64,000 bases of DNA from Castellaniella caeni NBRC 101664 (GCF_001592225.1 NZ_BCWN01000016.1:1-64000); one strand, 5' to 3'; numbered from the stretch's first letter, positions 44,826 through 54,125 are shown. Numbers and translations: made by a program. The notes: a model not told the origin generated them from the letters alone.

Positions 44826-45574
44826 GGCGTATGACTCCAGTGCCATTCGTGCGACTGGCCTTGCACCGCGTGCGCATCGCGCCCCTGCACCAGGGCCCGT
44901 AGCCACTGCAGGCTTTGCGGCAGGACGCCTGGCGTCGATACGCGCACAGCCGACGCCGGGCCCAGGGGCCGGGGCTGGCAGCGCCAATCGGTGCCGGGGA
45001 CAAGCAACAGGCACACAGCATAGGGCGCCACCGGCAGAACCACGCCAGCCTGCCGCTGGTAGAACGCCGGAATGTGTCCCTCGAAATCAGCCAGGATGAC
45101 CCGCCGATGGCCCGCCTGAAAGAAACCCATCACCTCGAACAGCGCCTGCTGGAAGGTATCAGCCCCGGCGGACAGGGACGTACTGACCAGCGGCTGGCCC
45201 GCCACGATCGTGCAGGTGCCTGCCGCCGCGTTATGCACCGACATGGTGAAATCGGTGGGCGACACCGGTTGGTCGGCGGCCAGCGACTGCAGGATGCGAT
45301 CGTTGCGCTCGAGCTCGCCGTGCTGGCTACACAGCACCAGGGCGTCCGCCGCCTGATCGGCCAGCAGGCTCAACACCCCATCGACCACCAGCCGGTCGCC
45401 CACCCCCAGGCGCCGCGCCGTCATCATGGGCAGGTGCCGCATGGCTGCGGCCGCATCCACGAGGTTGCCAGGCCGGGCCTGCGACGGGGGCAGCCACTTG
45501 GCGCAGCTGGCCAACGGCACGCGCGCGTGCCAGGCCAACAGACGAAAGTGAATGCCCTCCATTTCGATCCTCAC
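44822..45574 (-). CDS. apeC: Chain-length factor ApeC (truncated ketosynthase-like)
   Basis: This 250-aa protein matches only the N-terminal half of a ketosynthase. The segment S-P-T-D-F-T-M-S-V-H-N-A-A-A-G is preserved, but the region following it has no Cys-containing active site. In the studied APE system such a protein, ApeC, forms a heterodimer with ApeO and sets chain length. The short length is normal for this family and not a frameshift. Coupled to the methyltransferase gene by ATGA. Confidence 0.87.
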   Translation of the reverse strand: MRIEMEGIHFRLLAWHARVPLASCAKWLPPSQARPGNLVDAAAAMRHLPMMTARRLGVGDRLVVDGVLSLLADQAADALVLCSQHGELERNDRILQSLAADQPVSPTDFTMSVHNAAAGTCTIVAGQPLVSTSLSAGADTFQQALFEVMGFFQAGHRRVILADFEGHIPAFYQRQAGVVLPVAPYAVCLLLVPGTDWRCQPRPLGPASAVRVSTPGVLPQSLQWLRALVQGRDAHAVQGQSHEWHWSHTP

Positions 45575-46662
45575 TCAAAATCAGAAGCCGCCTTGCGGCA
45601 CACCAGCAACGTATGCCCCACCCCCAAGCCATCGACCTGCGACTCGATCTCGAGCCCCGCCTGTTGCACGAGCGCGACAAACTGCTCGGCACCATAAAAG
45701 CGGCTGGTGCCATTGGCCAGACAAGTGAAATACAGGGATGATGCATTCAGGCTGAAGGCACCGGCCTCGTAGGGCTGCCGATCCCAGAACAGTTCCATGA
45801 TGCACAACCGTGCCTGTGGCTGCATGGCGGCCGCCGTCTTGCACAAGATGGCCACGATCTGTGCCTCGGAAAAGCAGTCCAGAAACTGGCTCATCCACCA
45901 GACGTCGGCCTCGCCCGGCAGCGTCGCGTCGCAGAGCAGATCGACGGCGTGCAAGTGGATGCGCCCGGCCATGCCATGCGCGGCGACATTGTCGCGCGCC
46001 AGAGCAATCTGCTCGGGCAGATCCAGAATCGTCACCTGGACGTCACTATCGTACTCGCAACAGCGCAAGGCCCACTTGCCGGTATTGCCCCCCACGTCGT
46101 ACACGTGCTTGGGACCCAGGGCAAAAACCCGAGGCAAGGCCGCCTTGAAGGCGCCGTCCGAATAGAAGTGGTCAAAACCGAACCAGCTGTCCCGGGCCTT
46201 TTGCGGCAAGCGGCCGAGCAGCGGGTAAATGGTCTTGCCCTCGCCAAACCCGGACAGGCCTGCGGGGCGCCCTTCGCGCAGCGAGGTCGTCAGCTCGGCC
46301 AGCCCCTGGTAGCAGACATCCCGCGTGAAATGCAGGTTGACGCGGGTCATGGGGTCGTGCGTGAGGAAATGGCCGATCTTGCCCAGGTGGTACTGCTCGC
46401 CCTGGCGATACAGGATGCGGGCACTGAGCGCCAGATCCAGCAACACCCCTGCGGCGTAGCGATCCAGCGAGCACTGCGCGCAAATTTCATCCTGGGTAGC
46501 CCCCTGGCGGCAGCCCGACAGGAAGTCGAGCACGCCTAGCTCGCACAGACTGCTGGCGGCCTGAAACACCATGGGAGCAAAGGCGATCTTCTGCGCTTCG
46601 GTAATGGCTTCCAGCGCCGTCAGCGAATCGGCATCGTAGCCGTACCGTGAAGAGTCCGTCAT
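45571..46662 (-). CDS. apeB: SAM-dependent methyltransferase ApeB
   Basis: This 363-aa protein has an N-terminal winged-helix dimerisation domain (~20-110) and a C-terminal Rossmann methyltransferase with D-V-G-G-N-T-G-K-W (motif I). The layout is that of plant-type/AcnA-like O- or C-methyltransferases. It would methylate the aryl head group or the chain of the polyene. The symbol is positional. It starts 1 nt after the stop of the upstream lipoprotein gene. Confidence 0.84.
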   Translation of the reverse strand: MTDSSRYGYDADSLTALEAITEAQKIAFAPMVFQAASSLCELGVLDFLSGCRQGATQDEICAQCSLDRYAAGVLLDLALSARILYRQGEQYHLGKIGHFLTHDPMTRVNLHFTRDVCYQGLAELTTSLREGRPAGLSGFGEGKTIYPLLGRLPQKARDSWFGFDHFYSDGAFKAALPRVFALGPKHVYDVGGNTGKWALRCCEYDSDVQVTILDLPEQIALARDNVAAHGMAGRIHLHAVDLLCDATLPGEADVWWMSQFLDCFSEAQIVAILCKTAAAMQPQARLCIMELFWDRQPYEAGAFSLNASSLYFTCLANGTSRFYGAEQFVALVQQAGLEIESQVDGLGVGHTLLVCRKAASDFE

Positions 46663-46663
46663 T

Positions 46664-47053
46664 TCAGTTGGAATTGCTCAAGGCCAGGCGGCGCTGGATG
46701 TCGATGTCCAGATTGCGCACCCACTGGCCATACTTGCGGTGGATCTTGCCGTTGGCCGCCTTCATGTTGCGGCTATCCACGTAGTCGATCTGGTAACTGC
46801 TCGTACCGTAGGCGATGCGCACCTGCACCTCGTGGTCGCGCGTCAACAGCTTGCCGTCGATGACGCCCGAGGACACCGGCTTCATCATCCAGCCGCGCTC
46901 CAGCCCAGCCTGGATAATGGCGTCCTTCACCACCGTGAGGCTGCGCGCATGAATAGTGGCGGTTTGCGTCTGCTGCAGCGGCACAGTCTGCTGGCAAGCG
47001 GCCAAACCCAGGGCGCAGACCACCACGGCCAAAATACGATAGATGCGTTTCAT
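46664..47053 (-). CDS. First gene of the APE operon: small lipoprotein (apeA position)
   Basis: This 129-aa predicted lipoprotein has lipobox L-A-A-C (Cys20) and a ~105-residue periplasmic or outer-membrane domain of unknown function. Similar small proteins head many APE clusters, so it occupies the apeA position; my recall of that naming is not certain enough to give the symbol. GAGGGG lies 5 nt before the ATG, deciding the start over an upstream frame to 47140. It follows the promoter and leader at 47079-47168. Confidence 0.78.
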   Translation of the reverse strand: MKRIYRILAVVVCALGLAACQQTVPLQQTQTATIHARSLTVVKDAIIQAGLERGWMMKPVSSGVIDGKLLTRDHEVQVRIAYGTSSYQIDYVDSRNMKAANGKIHRKYGQWVRNLDIDIQRRLALSNSN

Positions 47054-47078
47054 GAAATCCCCTCGTAAGACGTAAGAA

Positions 47079-47117
47079 CGCCGTGCGTGCCCTGGATTCA
47101 GGGTTGGACACACGGCG
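47079..47117 (-). promoter_or_regulatory. Stem-loop in the 5' leader of the APE operon
   Basis: CGCCGTG (47079-47085) pairs with CACGGCG (47111-47117). Inside it CCCTG (47090-47094) pairs with CAGGG (47099-47103) around a GATT tetraloop. The structure lies between the inferred transcription start near 47133 and the first ribosome binding site. It could stabilise the long mRNA or act in attenuation. No following U-tract is seen. Confidence 0.45.
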
Positions 47118-47139
47118 TGCGTAATGGCAAAGCGGGGCA

Positions 47140-47168
47140 ATTATAACAACTCGTAAATATCGTGTTAT
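47140..47168 (-). promoter_or_regulatory. Main promoter of the APE operon (extended -10)
   Basis: On the minus strand a perfect TATAAT (47140-47145) is preceded by TGT, giving an extended -10 TGTTATAAT. It is separated by 17 bp from ATAACA (47163-47168, 4/6 to TTGACA). The surrounding 60 bp are strikingly AT-rich in a GC-rich genome. This should be a strong sigma-70 promoter, start near 47133, unless an AT-binding repressor silences it. Confidence 0.65.
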
Positions 47169-47209
47169 TAATATTTCAAATGTGACGATGCATATGATGC
47201 CTATAAGGC

Positions 47210-47236
47210 TGATAAGACAATGCCCGCCCTGGCGGG
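47210..47236 (-). terminator. Probable secA terminator
   Basis: The palindrome CCCGCC-CT-GGCGGG (47223-47236) lies 46 nt beyond the secA stop. On the minus strand CATTGTCTTATC follows, a moderately T-rich run. If inefficient, secA transcripts would read into the APE operon. The remainder of the 229-bp gap holds the APE promoter and leader. Confidence 0.45.
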
Positions 47237-47282
47237 ACACCAGCCTGCGCCGAACGGCGGTCGAGCCGGTGCCACCCTTGGA

Positions 47283-50036
47283 TCACACCAGCTTCCCGTG
47301 GCAGTGCTTGTACTTCTTGCCGCTGCCGCACGGGCACGGATCGTTGCGCCCCACGCGCGGCACCGCGCCAGCGGGCGCCGCACCCGCCGCGGGCGGGTTG
47401 CCCGCCTGATCGAGGCCGGGGTCTTCGCCGCGCAGGGCGGCGTCGTAGTCCGCATGGTGGTAGCGCACGTTTTCCAGTGCGGGCGCGGCGGGTTCTTCGA
47501 CCTCGACCTGCTCGGCGGACTGCACACGCACCGTCATGAGCACGCGCACCGTTTCATTGCGGATGCGGTCGAGCATGTCGGAGAACAGCGTAAAGGCTTC
47601 GCGCTTGTAGGCCTGCTTGGGATCGACCTGGGCATAGCCGCGCAGGTGAATGCCCTGGCGCAGGTGGTCGAGCGAGGCCAGGTGCGAGCGCCAGTTGGTG
47701 TCCAGCGCCTGCAGCAGCACCGAGCGCTCGAAGGGCTCCCAGCCCTCGCGGCCCACCAGCGCCACCTTCTCGTCGTACAGCCGCTTGGATTCGGCCAGCA
47801 CGCGTTCGAGCAGGTCGTCGTCGGTGAGGTTGGGCTCTTTTTCGAGCATCTCGGCCAGCGGCATGGGCATGGCCCAATCGGATTCGAGCGCCGTCTGCAG
47901 GCTGGGCACGTCCCACTGCTCTTCCATCGTTTCTTCAGGGATGTAGCGCCGGAAGACCGCCGTGATCTCGGCCTCGCGCAGATTGGCGATGGTATCGGCC
48001 ACCGAGGCGGATTCGAGCACCTCGTTGCGCTGACCGTAGAGCACCTTGCGCTGGTCGTTGGCCACGTCGTCGTATTCGAGCAGCTGCTTGCGGATGTCGA
48101 AGTTGCGACCCTCGACCTTGCGCTGGGCCGACTCGATGGAACGCGACACCATGCGCGCCTCGATAGGCTCGCCCTCGGGCAGCTTCAGGCGTTCCATGAT
48201 GGCGCGCACGCGGTCGCCCGCGAAAATGCGCATCAGGGAATCGTCCAGCGACAGATAGAAGCGCGATGAGCCCGGATCGCCCTGGCGCCCGGCGCGCCCG
48301 CGCAGCTGATTGTCGATGCGCCGCGACTCGTGACGCTCGGTGCCGATGATGCGCAGGCCCCCGGCCTTTTTCACGGCCTCGTTGGCCGGCGCCCATTCGG
48401 CGCGGATGGCGGCCACGCGCGCTTCTTTTGCCTCGGGGCTGAGGTCGGGGTCGGCACGCACGAGGTCGATCTGTTTGTCGACGCTGCCGCCCAGCACGAT
48501 GTCGGTGCCGCGGCCCGCCATGTTGGTGGCGATGGTGATGTGGCCCGGCTTGCCCGCCTCGGCCACGATTTCCGCCTCGCGCGCGTGCTGCTTGGCGTTG
48601 AGCACGTCGTGCGGCAGGCCGTCGCGGGTCAGCGCCGCCGACAGGCGTTCGGAGTTCTCGATGCTGGTGGTGCCCACCAGCACCGGCTGGCCGCGCTTGT
48701 GGCAGTCGATGATGTCGGCCAGGATGGCCTGATATTTTTCGGCGTCGGTCTTGAAGACCTGATCGTTCTGGTCTTTGCGCGCCATGGGCCGGTTGGTCGG
48801 GACGATGACCGTTTCAAGCCCGTAGATTTCCTGGAACTCGTAGGCCTCGGTATCGGCCGTGCCCGTCATGCCCGACAGCTTGTCGTACATGCGGAAATAG
48901 TTCTGGAACGTGATCGAGGCCAGCGTCTGGTTCTCGTTCTGGATGCGCACGCCTTCCTTGGCCTCGACGGCCTGGTGCAGGCCCTCGGACCAGCGCCGCC
49001 CCGCCATGAGGCGCCCCGTGAATTCGTCCACGATGACGACTTCACCGTTTTGCACGACGTACTGCTGGTCGCGGTGGAACAGATTGTGGGCGCGCAAGGC
49101 CACCATCAGGTGGTGCATCAGCAGGATGTGGCGCGGATCGTACAGCGACTCGCCCTCGGGCAAAATGCCCTGCTGCACCATGACTTGCTCGGCCTTGATC
49201 TGCCCGGCTTCGGACATGTGCACCTGCTGCGCCTTTTCGTCCACCCAGAAGTCGCCTTCGGGTTCGGGCTCGTGCGGCTTGGGTTCTTCGGCCATGCGGC
49301 TGAGCAGCGGCGGCACGGCGTTCATGCGCACGTAGAGTTCGGTGTTGTCTTCTGCCTGGCCGGAGATGATGAGCGGTGTGCGCGCCTCGTCGATGAGGAT
49401 GGAATCGACCTCATCGACGATGGCGTAGGCCAGGCTGCGCTGACGGCGGTCTTCCGGGCGGAATTCCATGTTGTCGCGCAGGTAGTCGAAGCCGTATTCG
49501 TTGTTGGTGCCGTAGGTGATGTCGGCCTGATAGGCGGCGCGCTTTTCTTCGTTTTCCTGTTGCGGCACCACGACGCCGGTCGTCATGCCCAGGAAACTGT
49601 ACAGCCGCCCCATCCACTCGGCGTCGCGCCGGGCGAGGTAATCGTTGACCGTGACCACGTGCACGCCACGCCCCGGTAAAGCGTTGAGATACACCGCCAG
49701 CGTGGCCATGAGCGTCTTGCCCTCGCCCGTGCGCATTTCGGCGATCTTGCCGTTGTGCAAGGCAATGGCGCCCAGCATCTGCACGTCGAAGTGGCGCATG
49801 CCGAAGACGCGCTTGCTGGCCTCGCGCACCACGGCGAAGGCCTCGGGCAGCAGCGAATTGAGCGATTTGCCATCGGCCAGCCGCTGGCGGAATTCTTGCG
49901 TCTTGGCCTGCAGCTCGTCGTCGGACAAGGCCTGTATTGAGGATTCGAGCGCATTGATCTGTGCGACCTGCTTGCGGTACTGCTTCAGCAGCCGGTCGTT
50001 ACGGCTGCCAATGATTTTTTTGAGCAGAGAAACCAT
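47283..50036 (-). CDS. secA: Preprotein translocase ATPase SecA
   Basis: This 917-aa motor of Sec export has DEAD-type nucleotide-binding domains with M-R-T-G-E-G-K-T (Walker A, about residue 102-109) and V-D-E-V-D-S-I-L. It has the preprotein-crosslinking domain, the G-R-A-G-R-Q-G-D motif, and a C-terminal zinc tail [13 protein letters not shown] that binds SecB. Start 50036 gives the canonical N-terminus ([10 protein letters not shown]); an upstream ATG at 50060 is unlikely. No secM-like gene precedes it. Confidence 0.98.
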   Translation of the reverse strand: MVSLLKKIIGSRNDRLLKQYRKQVAQINALESSIQALSDDELQAKTQEFRQRLADGKSLNSLLPEAFAVVREASKRVFGMRHFDVQMLGAIALHNGKIAEMRTGEGKTLMATLAVYLNALPGRGVHVVTVNDYLARRDAEWMGRLYSFLGMTTGVVVPQQENEEKRAAYQADITYGTNNEYGFDYLRDNMEFRPEDRRQRSLAYAIVDEVDSILIDEARTPLIISGQAEDNTELYVRMNAVPPLLSRMAEEPKPHEPEPEGDFWVDEKAQQVHMSEAGQIKAEQVMVQQGILPEGESLYDPRHILLMHHLMVALRAHNLFHRDQQYVVQNGEVVIVDEFTGRLMAGRRWSEGLHQAVEAKEGVRIQNENQTLASITFQNYFRMYDKLSGMTGTADTEAYEFQEIYGLETVIVPTNRPMARKDQNDQVFKTDAEKYQAILADIIDCHKRGQPVLVGTTSIENSERLSAALTRDGLPHDVLNAKQHAREAEIVAEAGKPGHITIATNMAGRGTDIVLGGSVDKQIDLVRADPDLSPEAKEARVAAIRAEWAPANEAVKKAGGLRIIGTERHESRRIDNQLRGRAGRQGDPGSSRFYLSLDDSLMRIFAGDRVRAIMERLKLPEGEPIEARMVSRSIESAQRKVEGRNFDIRKQLLEYDDVANDQRKVLYGQRNEVLESASVADTIANLREAEITAVFRRYIPEETMEEQWDVPSLQTALESDWAMPMPLAEMLEKEPNLTDDDLLERVLAESKRLYDEKVALVGREGWEPFERSVLLQALDTNWRSHLASLDHLRQGIHLRGYAQVDPKQAYKREAFTLFSDMLDRIRNETVRVLMTVRVQSAEQVEVEEPAAPALENVRYHHADYDAALRGEDPGLDQAGNPPAAGAAPAGAVPRVGRNDPCPCGSGKKYKHCHGKLV

Positions 50037-50103
50037 AGTGTGTCGTCGCTGCGGGCCCATCCCGCATCTGGCGGGGTGGACAACCGGGTGATTGATTCAG
50101 GCA

Positions 50104-50123
50104 CGGCCACCGAGCGGTGGCCG
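50104..50123. repeat. Perfect inverted repeat between the M23 gene and secA
   Basis: CGGCCACCG-AG-CGGTGGCCG is a 9-bp perfect repeat 17 nt after the M23 stop and 67 nt before the secA start. It lacks a U-tract on either strand. It could be a weak terminator of the peptidase gene or an attenuator/mRNA-stability element in front of secA. Confidence 0.45.
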
Positions 50124-50140
50124 CAGGTAAACGATGCAGT

Positions 50141-51202
50141 TTAACGCAGCGCGGCAGGCCCCGCTCTGGCGGGCGCATCGTTCAAGGCCAGCGACGACGA
50201 GCCCGCGGCCTGCAAAGAGCCGTCCCGAGCGGGCTGCAGGAACAGCGTGGGGTCGAGCGGATACCCGGCCATGCGGATTTCAAAATGCAGATGCGCCCCG
50301 GTGGAGCGGCCCGTGCTGCCCACCTTGGCCACCAGCTGGCCCTGGCGCACCAGGTCGCCCACCTTGACGAGCAGGCTGGAGGCATGAGCGTAGCGGGTAT
50401 GCAGGCCGTTGCCGTGGTCGATCTCGACCATCTTGCCGTAGCCCGGCTGGAACCCGGCGCTCACCACCAGCCCGCCGGACGCGGCCCGGATCGGCGTGCC
50501 GCGCGGCGCGGCGAAATCCAGCCCCTCGTGCATGGCATGGCGCCCACTGACCGGATTGCGCCGCCAGCCGAACGAAGAACTGAGCGCGGGGTAATCGACC
50601 GGCGCCAGCGTGGGCAAGCTGGCCTGGAAGCCCGTTTGCCGCGACAAGGCAGCACCCACCAGGGTGTAGGCATCTTCCTGGATGGCCAGGCGCTGCTCGA
50701 GCGCATCGATGTGGCGCCCGAGTTGCTCGGCAGAGCCAATGGGGGTGATGGCGGGGGTGCTGGCCGGAATATCATCCATCACCTGATCCGCCTGCCATGC
50801 GGCAGAGCGCGAAGCCGTGCCTGGTGTGCTGTGCTGCTGCGCGGCGGCGTCGAGGGCGGGCTCATCGGTGACCAGTTCGGGCGAGGTGTAGCTCAGGCCC
50901 GCGGCCTCGGCCACCTGGCGGCGCACGGCCTCCATGGCCAGCACACGGCCCTGCAGCTCGCCCACTTTGTCGGCCAGCCCCGCAAGGCTGCCCTGCAGGC
51001 GCGCGGCTTCCTGCCGGGCCTGGCCATCCAGCGCCTGGCGCTGCCCGGCGTCCAGGCCAGGTTTCTGCCAGGCCTGCCACTGGGCGCCACCCCAGGCCGC
51101 CAGCCCCAAGGCCAGCAGCAGGCCCAGCCAGCGCACGACCCGCACGTTAGAATGCAAACAGCACGCAGCACCATTCATCCATTTCGTCACTCTTTTCTGC
51201 AT
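50141..51202 (-). CDS. M23-family peptidoglycan peptidase (LytM domain), membrane anchored
   Basis: This 353-aa protein has one N-terminal membrane anchor (V-V-R-W-L-G-L-L-L segment), a coiled-coil/alanine-rich stretch (~60-180) and a C-terminal M23 domain (~230-330). The zinc motifs are H-E-G-L-D (HxxxD) and H-L-H-F-E. Such proteins cleave peptidoglycan crosslinks or, if catalytically idle, activate amidases in division. The start at 51202 is favoured by AGGA 8 nt upstream; ATGs at 51178 and 51229 are alternatives. Its 5' end lies only 14 nt from the divergent dciA start. Confidence 0.87.
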   Translation of the reverse strand: MQKRVTKWMNGAACCLHSNVRVVRWLGLLLALGLAAWGGAQWQAWQKPGLDAGQRQALDGQARQEAARLQGSLAGLADKVGELQGRVLAMEAVRRQVAEAAGLSYTSPELVTDEPALDAAAQQHSTPGTASRSAAWQADQVMDDIPASTPAITPIGSAEQLGRHIDALEQRLAIQEDAYTLVGAALSRQTGFQASLPTLAPVDYPALSSSFGWRRNPVSGRHAMHEGLDFAAPRGTPIRAASGGLVVSAGFQPGYGKMVEIDHGNGLHTRYAHASSLLVKVGDLVRQGQLVAKVGSTGRSTGAHLHFEIRMAGYPLDPTLFLQPARDGSLQAAGSSSLALNDAPARAGPAALR

Positions 51203-51216
51203 CCATTCATTCCTGT

Positions 51217-51684
51217 ATGTCAGGGGCATCCCACCGTCGCAGCCGTTCGTCCGCGGTTCCCGCGCTGAACTGGCTCAGCCACACACCCGAAGGCGCGCAT
51301 CTGCTGCAGACCGTCCACGAACTGCTGGCGGCGCAAGCCGCGCTGAGCGGCGCCCTGCCCCCGGCAGTGGCACGCCAGGTGCGGGTGGCCCGTATCGATG
51401 GACAGCGCATGACGGTGTTGGTTCCCGGCCCGGCCCATGCCGCCCGCCTGCGCCAGCTCACCACCCAGGCCGCCCGTCACCTGCAGCAGCAGGGCTGGCC
51501 GATCGACAGCATTGTCGTCCGGATCGACGCCGCCATGGGCCGCACCTGGACACAAAAGCCCCACAAAGAAGCCGAACCGCTGGGTACGCAAGCCCTGCAG
51601 TCGTTTGCGGAATTGCAGCACCAGGTCAGCCCCGGCCCGCTGGCCGACGCGATCGGCCGACTGCTGCGCCACCACCGGCAGTAG
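51217..51684 (+). CDS. dciA: DciA-family (DUF721) protein, replicative-helicase loader candidate
   Basis: This 155-aa protein of the DUF721 family is known in many bacteria without DnaC as DciA, which helps load DnaB at origins. The N-terminal L-L-x-x-V-H-E-L core and the beta-strand region around V-R-V-A-R-I-D-G-Q-R-M-T-V-L-V match the KH-like domain. It is the only plus-strand gene in the right third of the window. No Shine-Dalgarno is visible, and the divergent peptidase start is 14 nt away. Confidence 0.78.
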   Translation: MSGASHRRSRSSAVPALNWLSHTPEGAHLLQTVHELLAAQAALSGALPPAVARQVRVARIDGQRMTVLVPGPAHAARLRQLTTQAARHLQQQGWPIDSIVVRIDAAMGRTWTQKPHKEAEPLGTQALQSFAELQHQVSPGPLADAIGRLLRHHRQ

Positions 51685-51717
51685 GGGCGGCTGGCCCCGC
51701 CGCCAGGCGCGCGGCCA

Positions 51718-52641
51718 TCAGGCCATCTGCCAGTCGCGCGTGAAAGCGGCGGGCGCCGTTTCGCGCGACTCGTAGCTGATGAGTTCCCAGCATTCTTGCT
51801 GGGCCAGCAAGGCCCGCACCAGCTGGTTGTTGAGCCCGTGGCCCGATTTGCAGGCCACGTAGCGGGCCACCAGCGGCTTGCCCGCCAGATAAAGGTCGCC
51901 GATGGCGTCGAGTATCTTGTGCTTGACGAACTCGTCGTCGTAGCGCAGGCCATCGGCGTTGAGCACGCGATATTCGTCCATGACGATGGCGTTGTCCAGG
52001 CTGCCGCCCCGGGCCAGCCCCATCGAGCGCAAGGCCTCGACCTCGCTGGCAAAGCCGAAGGTGCGCGCGCGGGCGATGGTCTTGACGTAGGAGTCGCGGG
52101 CGAAATCGACCTCGGCCACGTTGGCGGTGGAATTGATGGCCGGGTGATGAAAGTCGATGGAAAACGACAGCGCAAAGCCGTCGTAGGGTTCGAGCCGGGC
52201 CCACTTGGCCCCCGGCCCTTCGCCTTCGCGAACCTCGACGGGCTTGAGCACGCGCAGGAAACGCTTGGGGGCGGCCTGCTCCTGCAGGCCGGCGCTGCGC
52301 AGCAGGTACACGAAAGTACCGGCGCTGCCGTCCATGATGGGCACTTCTTCGGCGTCGAGATCGACGTGCAGGTTGTCGATACCCAGGCCCGCCAGGGCCG
52401 ACATCAGGTGCTCGACGGTGGACACGCGCACCGCGCCCTGCTGCAGCACGGAAGCCATGCGGGTGTCGCCCACGGCATCGGCGCGCGCCGACAGATCGAC
52501 GATGGGGTTCAGATCGACGCGGTGAAACACGATACCCGTGTTGGGTTCTGCCGGACGCAGGGTGATTTCGACCCGGCGGCCCGAGTGCAGGCCCACGCCC
52601 TTGGTGGAAATCGACTGTTTGAGGGTGCGCTGTAAAAGCAT
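51718..52641 (-). CDS. lpxC: UDP-3-O-acyl-N-acetylglucosamine deacetylase LpxC
   Basis: This 307-aa zinc enzyme performs the committed step of lipid A synthesis. Zinc ligands are in V-E-H-L-M-S-A and the [10 protein letters not shown] segment, and the substrate-tunnel region is normal. Start 52641 (M-L-L-Q-R-T-L-K) gives the usual N-terminus; open codons further upstream are not conserved. It follows ftsZ on the same strand after a 230-bp gap with its own promoter-like element. Confidence 0.97.
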   Translation of the reverse strand: MLLQRTLKQSISTKGVGLHSGRRVEITLRPAEPNTGIVFHRVDLNPIVDLSARADAVGDTRMASVLQQGAVRVSTVEHLMSALAGLGIDNLHVDLDAEEVPIMDGSAGTFVYLLRSAGLQEQAAPKRFLRVLKPVEVREGEGPGAKWARLEPYDGFALSFSIDFHHPAINSTANVAEVDFARDSYVKTIARARTFGFASEVEALRSMGLARGGSLDNAIVMDEYRVLNADGLRYDDEFVKHKILDAIGDLYLAGKPLVARYVACKSGHGLNNQLVRALLAQQECWELISYESRETAPAAFTRDWQMA

Positions 52642-52706
52642 GAGTATTCTTCTGTATCGCCAACAGGGGCTGCGCAAAGACTGACGACGCAAAGCCAAAC
52701 TTCCCT

Positions 52707-52712
52707 ATTGTA
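52707..52712 (-). promoter_or_regulatory. Candidate -10 of the lpxC promoter
   Basis: TACAAT on the minus strand (5/6 to consensus) lies 66 nt before the lpxC start. The upstream sequence has no good -35 at 16-18 bp, so this is only a weak call. It would allow lpxC to be expressed separately from ftsZ. Confidence 0.33.
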
Positions 52713-52772
52713 CCCAGTCTACGGGTTTTCCACGATATTTAATTGCCGACGTCTCTAGTATTGACGTGCGAA

Positions 52773-52808
52773 GGCGCGCCCACCCCCAGGGGCAGGGGTG
52801 AACGCGCC
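52773..52808 (-). terminator. Long GC-rich hairpin after ftsZ
   Basis: GGCGCG/CGCGCC outer arms (52773-52778 with 52803-52808) enclose CACCCC/GGGGTG. Together they make a stem of about 12 bp with a small internal loop, beginning 64 nt after the ftsZ stop. No T-run follows on the minus strand, so it may pause polymerase, protect the ftsZ mRNA 3' end, or assist Rho-dependent termination. Confidence 0.5.
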
Positions 52809-52871
52809 AGGCGCCGCGATCTGCGTCACAGCAGCCGCGATGTGAGGTCAGGCGTACCGATCAGCGCTCGA

Positions 52872-54044
52872 TCAGTCGGCCTGTTTGCGCAGGAAGGCCG
52901 GGATGTCGAAGTGATCCATCCCGGCGGTTTCGAGCGCGCGCACCTGGGCCGAGGCATCGGCGCGCGGGCCGCGGCGGATGACCGACGGCACGTCCGTGCT
53001 GGAAAAATCGTGCGTCAGGTGCACCGGCTGGTTGTCCGTGCCCGTGCGCTGCGCTTCGACGTTCGTCGCCACCAGCTGCGGGCGCGAGATGTTCGAGCCC
53101 AGGCCGGTTGCCACGACCGTGACGCGCAGGTTTTCGCCCATGGATTCATCGTAGGCCGTGCCGAAGATGACGGTCGCGTCTTCAGAGGCATAGCTGCGGA
53201 TGGTTTCCATGATCTCACGCGTTTCGCGCATCTTCAGCGAGCGGCTGGCGGTGATGTTCACCAGGATGCCGCGCGCGCCATGCAGATCAACGCCTTCGAG
53301 CAGCGGGCAGGCGATGGCCTGCTCGGCGGCGATGCGCGCGCGATCCAAGCCCGCGGCCACGGCGGTGCCCATCATGGCCTGACCTTGCTCGCCCATGATG
53401 GTCTTCACGTCTTCGAAATCGACGTTCACATTGCCTTCGACGTTGATGATTTCGGCAATGCCCGCGCAGGCATTGTGCAAGACATCGTCGGCGGCGCGGA
53501 AGCAGTCTTCCTGCGTGGCATCCTCATCCATCAACTCGTAGAGGTTTTCGTTGAGGACGACCACCAGCGAATGCACGTGGCGCGAGAGTTCGCGGATGCC
53601 TTCCTCGGCCAGGCGCATGCGCTTGTTGCCTTCGAAGACGAAGGGCTTGGTGACCACGCCCACGGTCAGGATGCCCAGTTCTTTGGCCACTTCGGCCACG
53701 ACGGGGCCGGCGCCCGTGCCGGTGCCCCCGCCCATGCCGGCGGTGATGAACACCATGTGCGCGCCGGTGAGGGCCGCGCGGATTTCCTCGCGCGCCGACT
53801 CGGCCGCCGTGCGGCCCTGGTCGGGCTTGGCGCCCGCGCCCAGGCCGGTGCGGCCCAGGCGAATCTGCACCGGCGCTTCGCTCGTGGCCAGTGCCTGCGA
53901 ATCGGTGTTGGCGCAGATGAACTCCACGCCCTGCACCCCCGCGTGGATCATGTGGGCGACGGCGTTGCCACCGGCCCCCCCCACGCCCACGACCTTGATC
54001 ACGGTTCCATTCCTGCTGGTATCCAGCATTTCGAAATTCATCAT
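52872..54044 (-). CDS. ftsZ: Cell division protein FtsZ
   Basis: This 390-aa tubulin-like GTPase forms the Z ring. The GTP motif G-G-G-T-G-T-G (residues ~106-112), the N-terminal V-G-V-G-G-A-G-G-N-A and the T7 loop N-V-D-F-E-D are intact. The C-terminal conserved peptide D-I-P-A-F-L-R-K-Q-A-D binds FtsA/ZipA. The ATG at 54044 is chosen because GGGAG lies 6 nt upstream; a second ATG follows directly. Confidence 0.98.
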   Translation of the reverse strand: MMNFEMLDTSRNGTVIKVVGVGGAGGNAVAHMIHAGVQGVEFICANTDSQALATSEAPVQIRLGRTGLGAGAKPDQGRTAAESAREEIRAALTGAHMVFITAGMGGGTGTGAGPVVAEVAKELGILTVGVVTKPFVFEGNKRMRLAEEGIRELSRHVHSLVVVLNENLYELMDEDATQEDCFRAADDVLHNACAGIAEIINVEGNVNVDFEDVKTIMGEQGQAMMGTAVAAGLDRARIAAEQAIACPLLEGVDLHGARGILVNITASRSLKMRETREIMETIRSYASEDATVIFGTAYDESMGENLRVTVVATGLGSNISRPQLVATNVEAQRTGTDNQPVHLTHDFSSTDVPSVIRRGPRADASAQVRALETAGMDHFDIPAFLRKQAD

Positions 54045-54125
54045 GTTTGACTCCCTCACATACGGAATAACAGAACAATCCCCTGAAAATCCACGACTTG
54101 CCCGACGGGTCATGAGCCCGGCGGA

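Noticed and set aside
44822-45574. apeC as a truncated ketosynthase pseudogene
   Set aside because: The short length and missing C-terminal half are normal for the APE chain-length factor, and the frame is intact and coupled on both sides.
39397-46662. Capsule or exopolysaccharide locus because of the glycosyltransferase and acyltransferases
   Set aside because: There is only one glycosyltransferase domain and no polymerase, flippase or sugar-nucleotide genes; the surrounding genes are polyketide-type.
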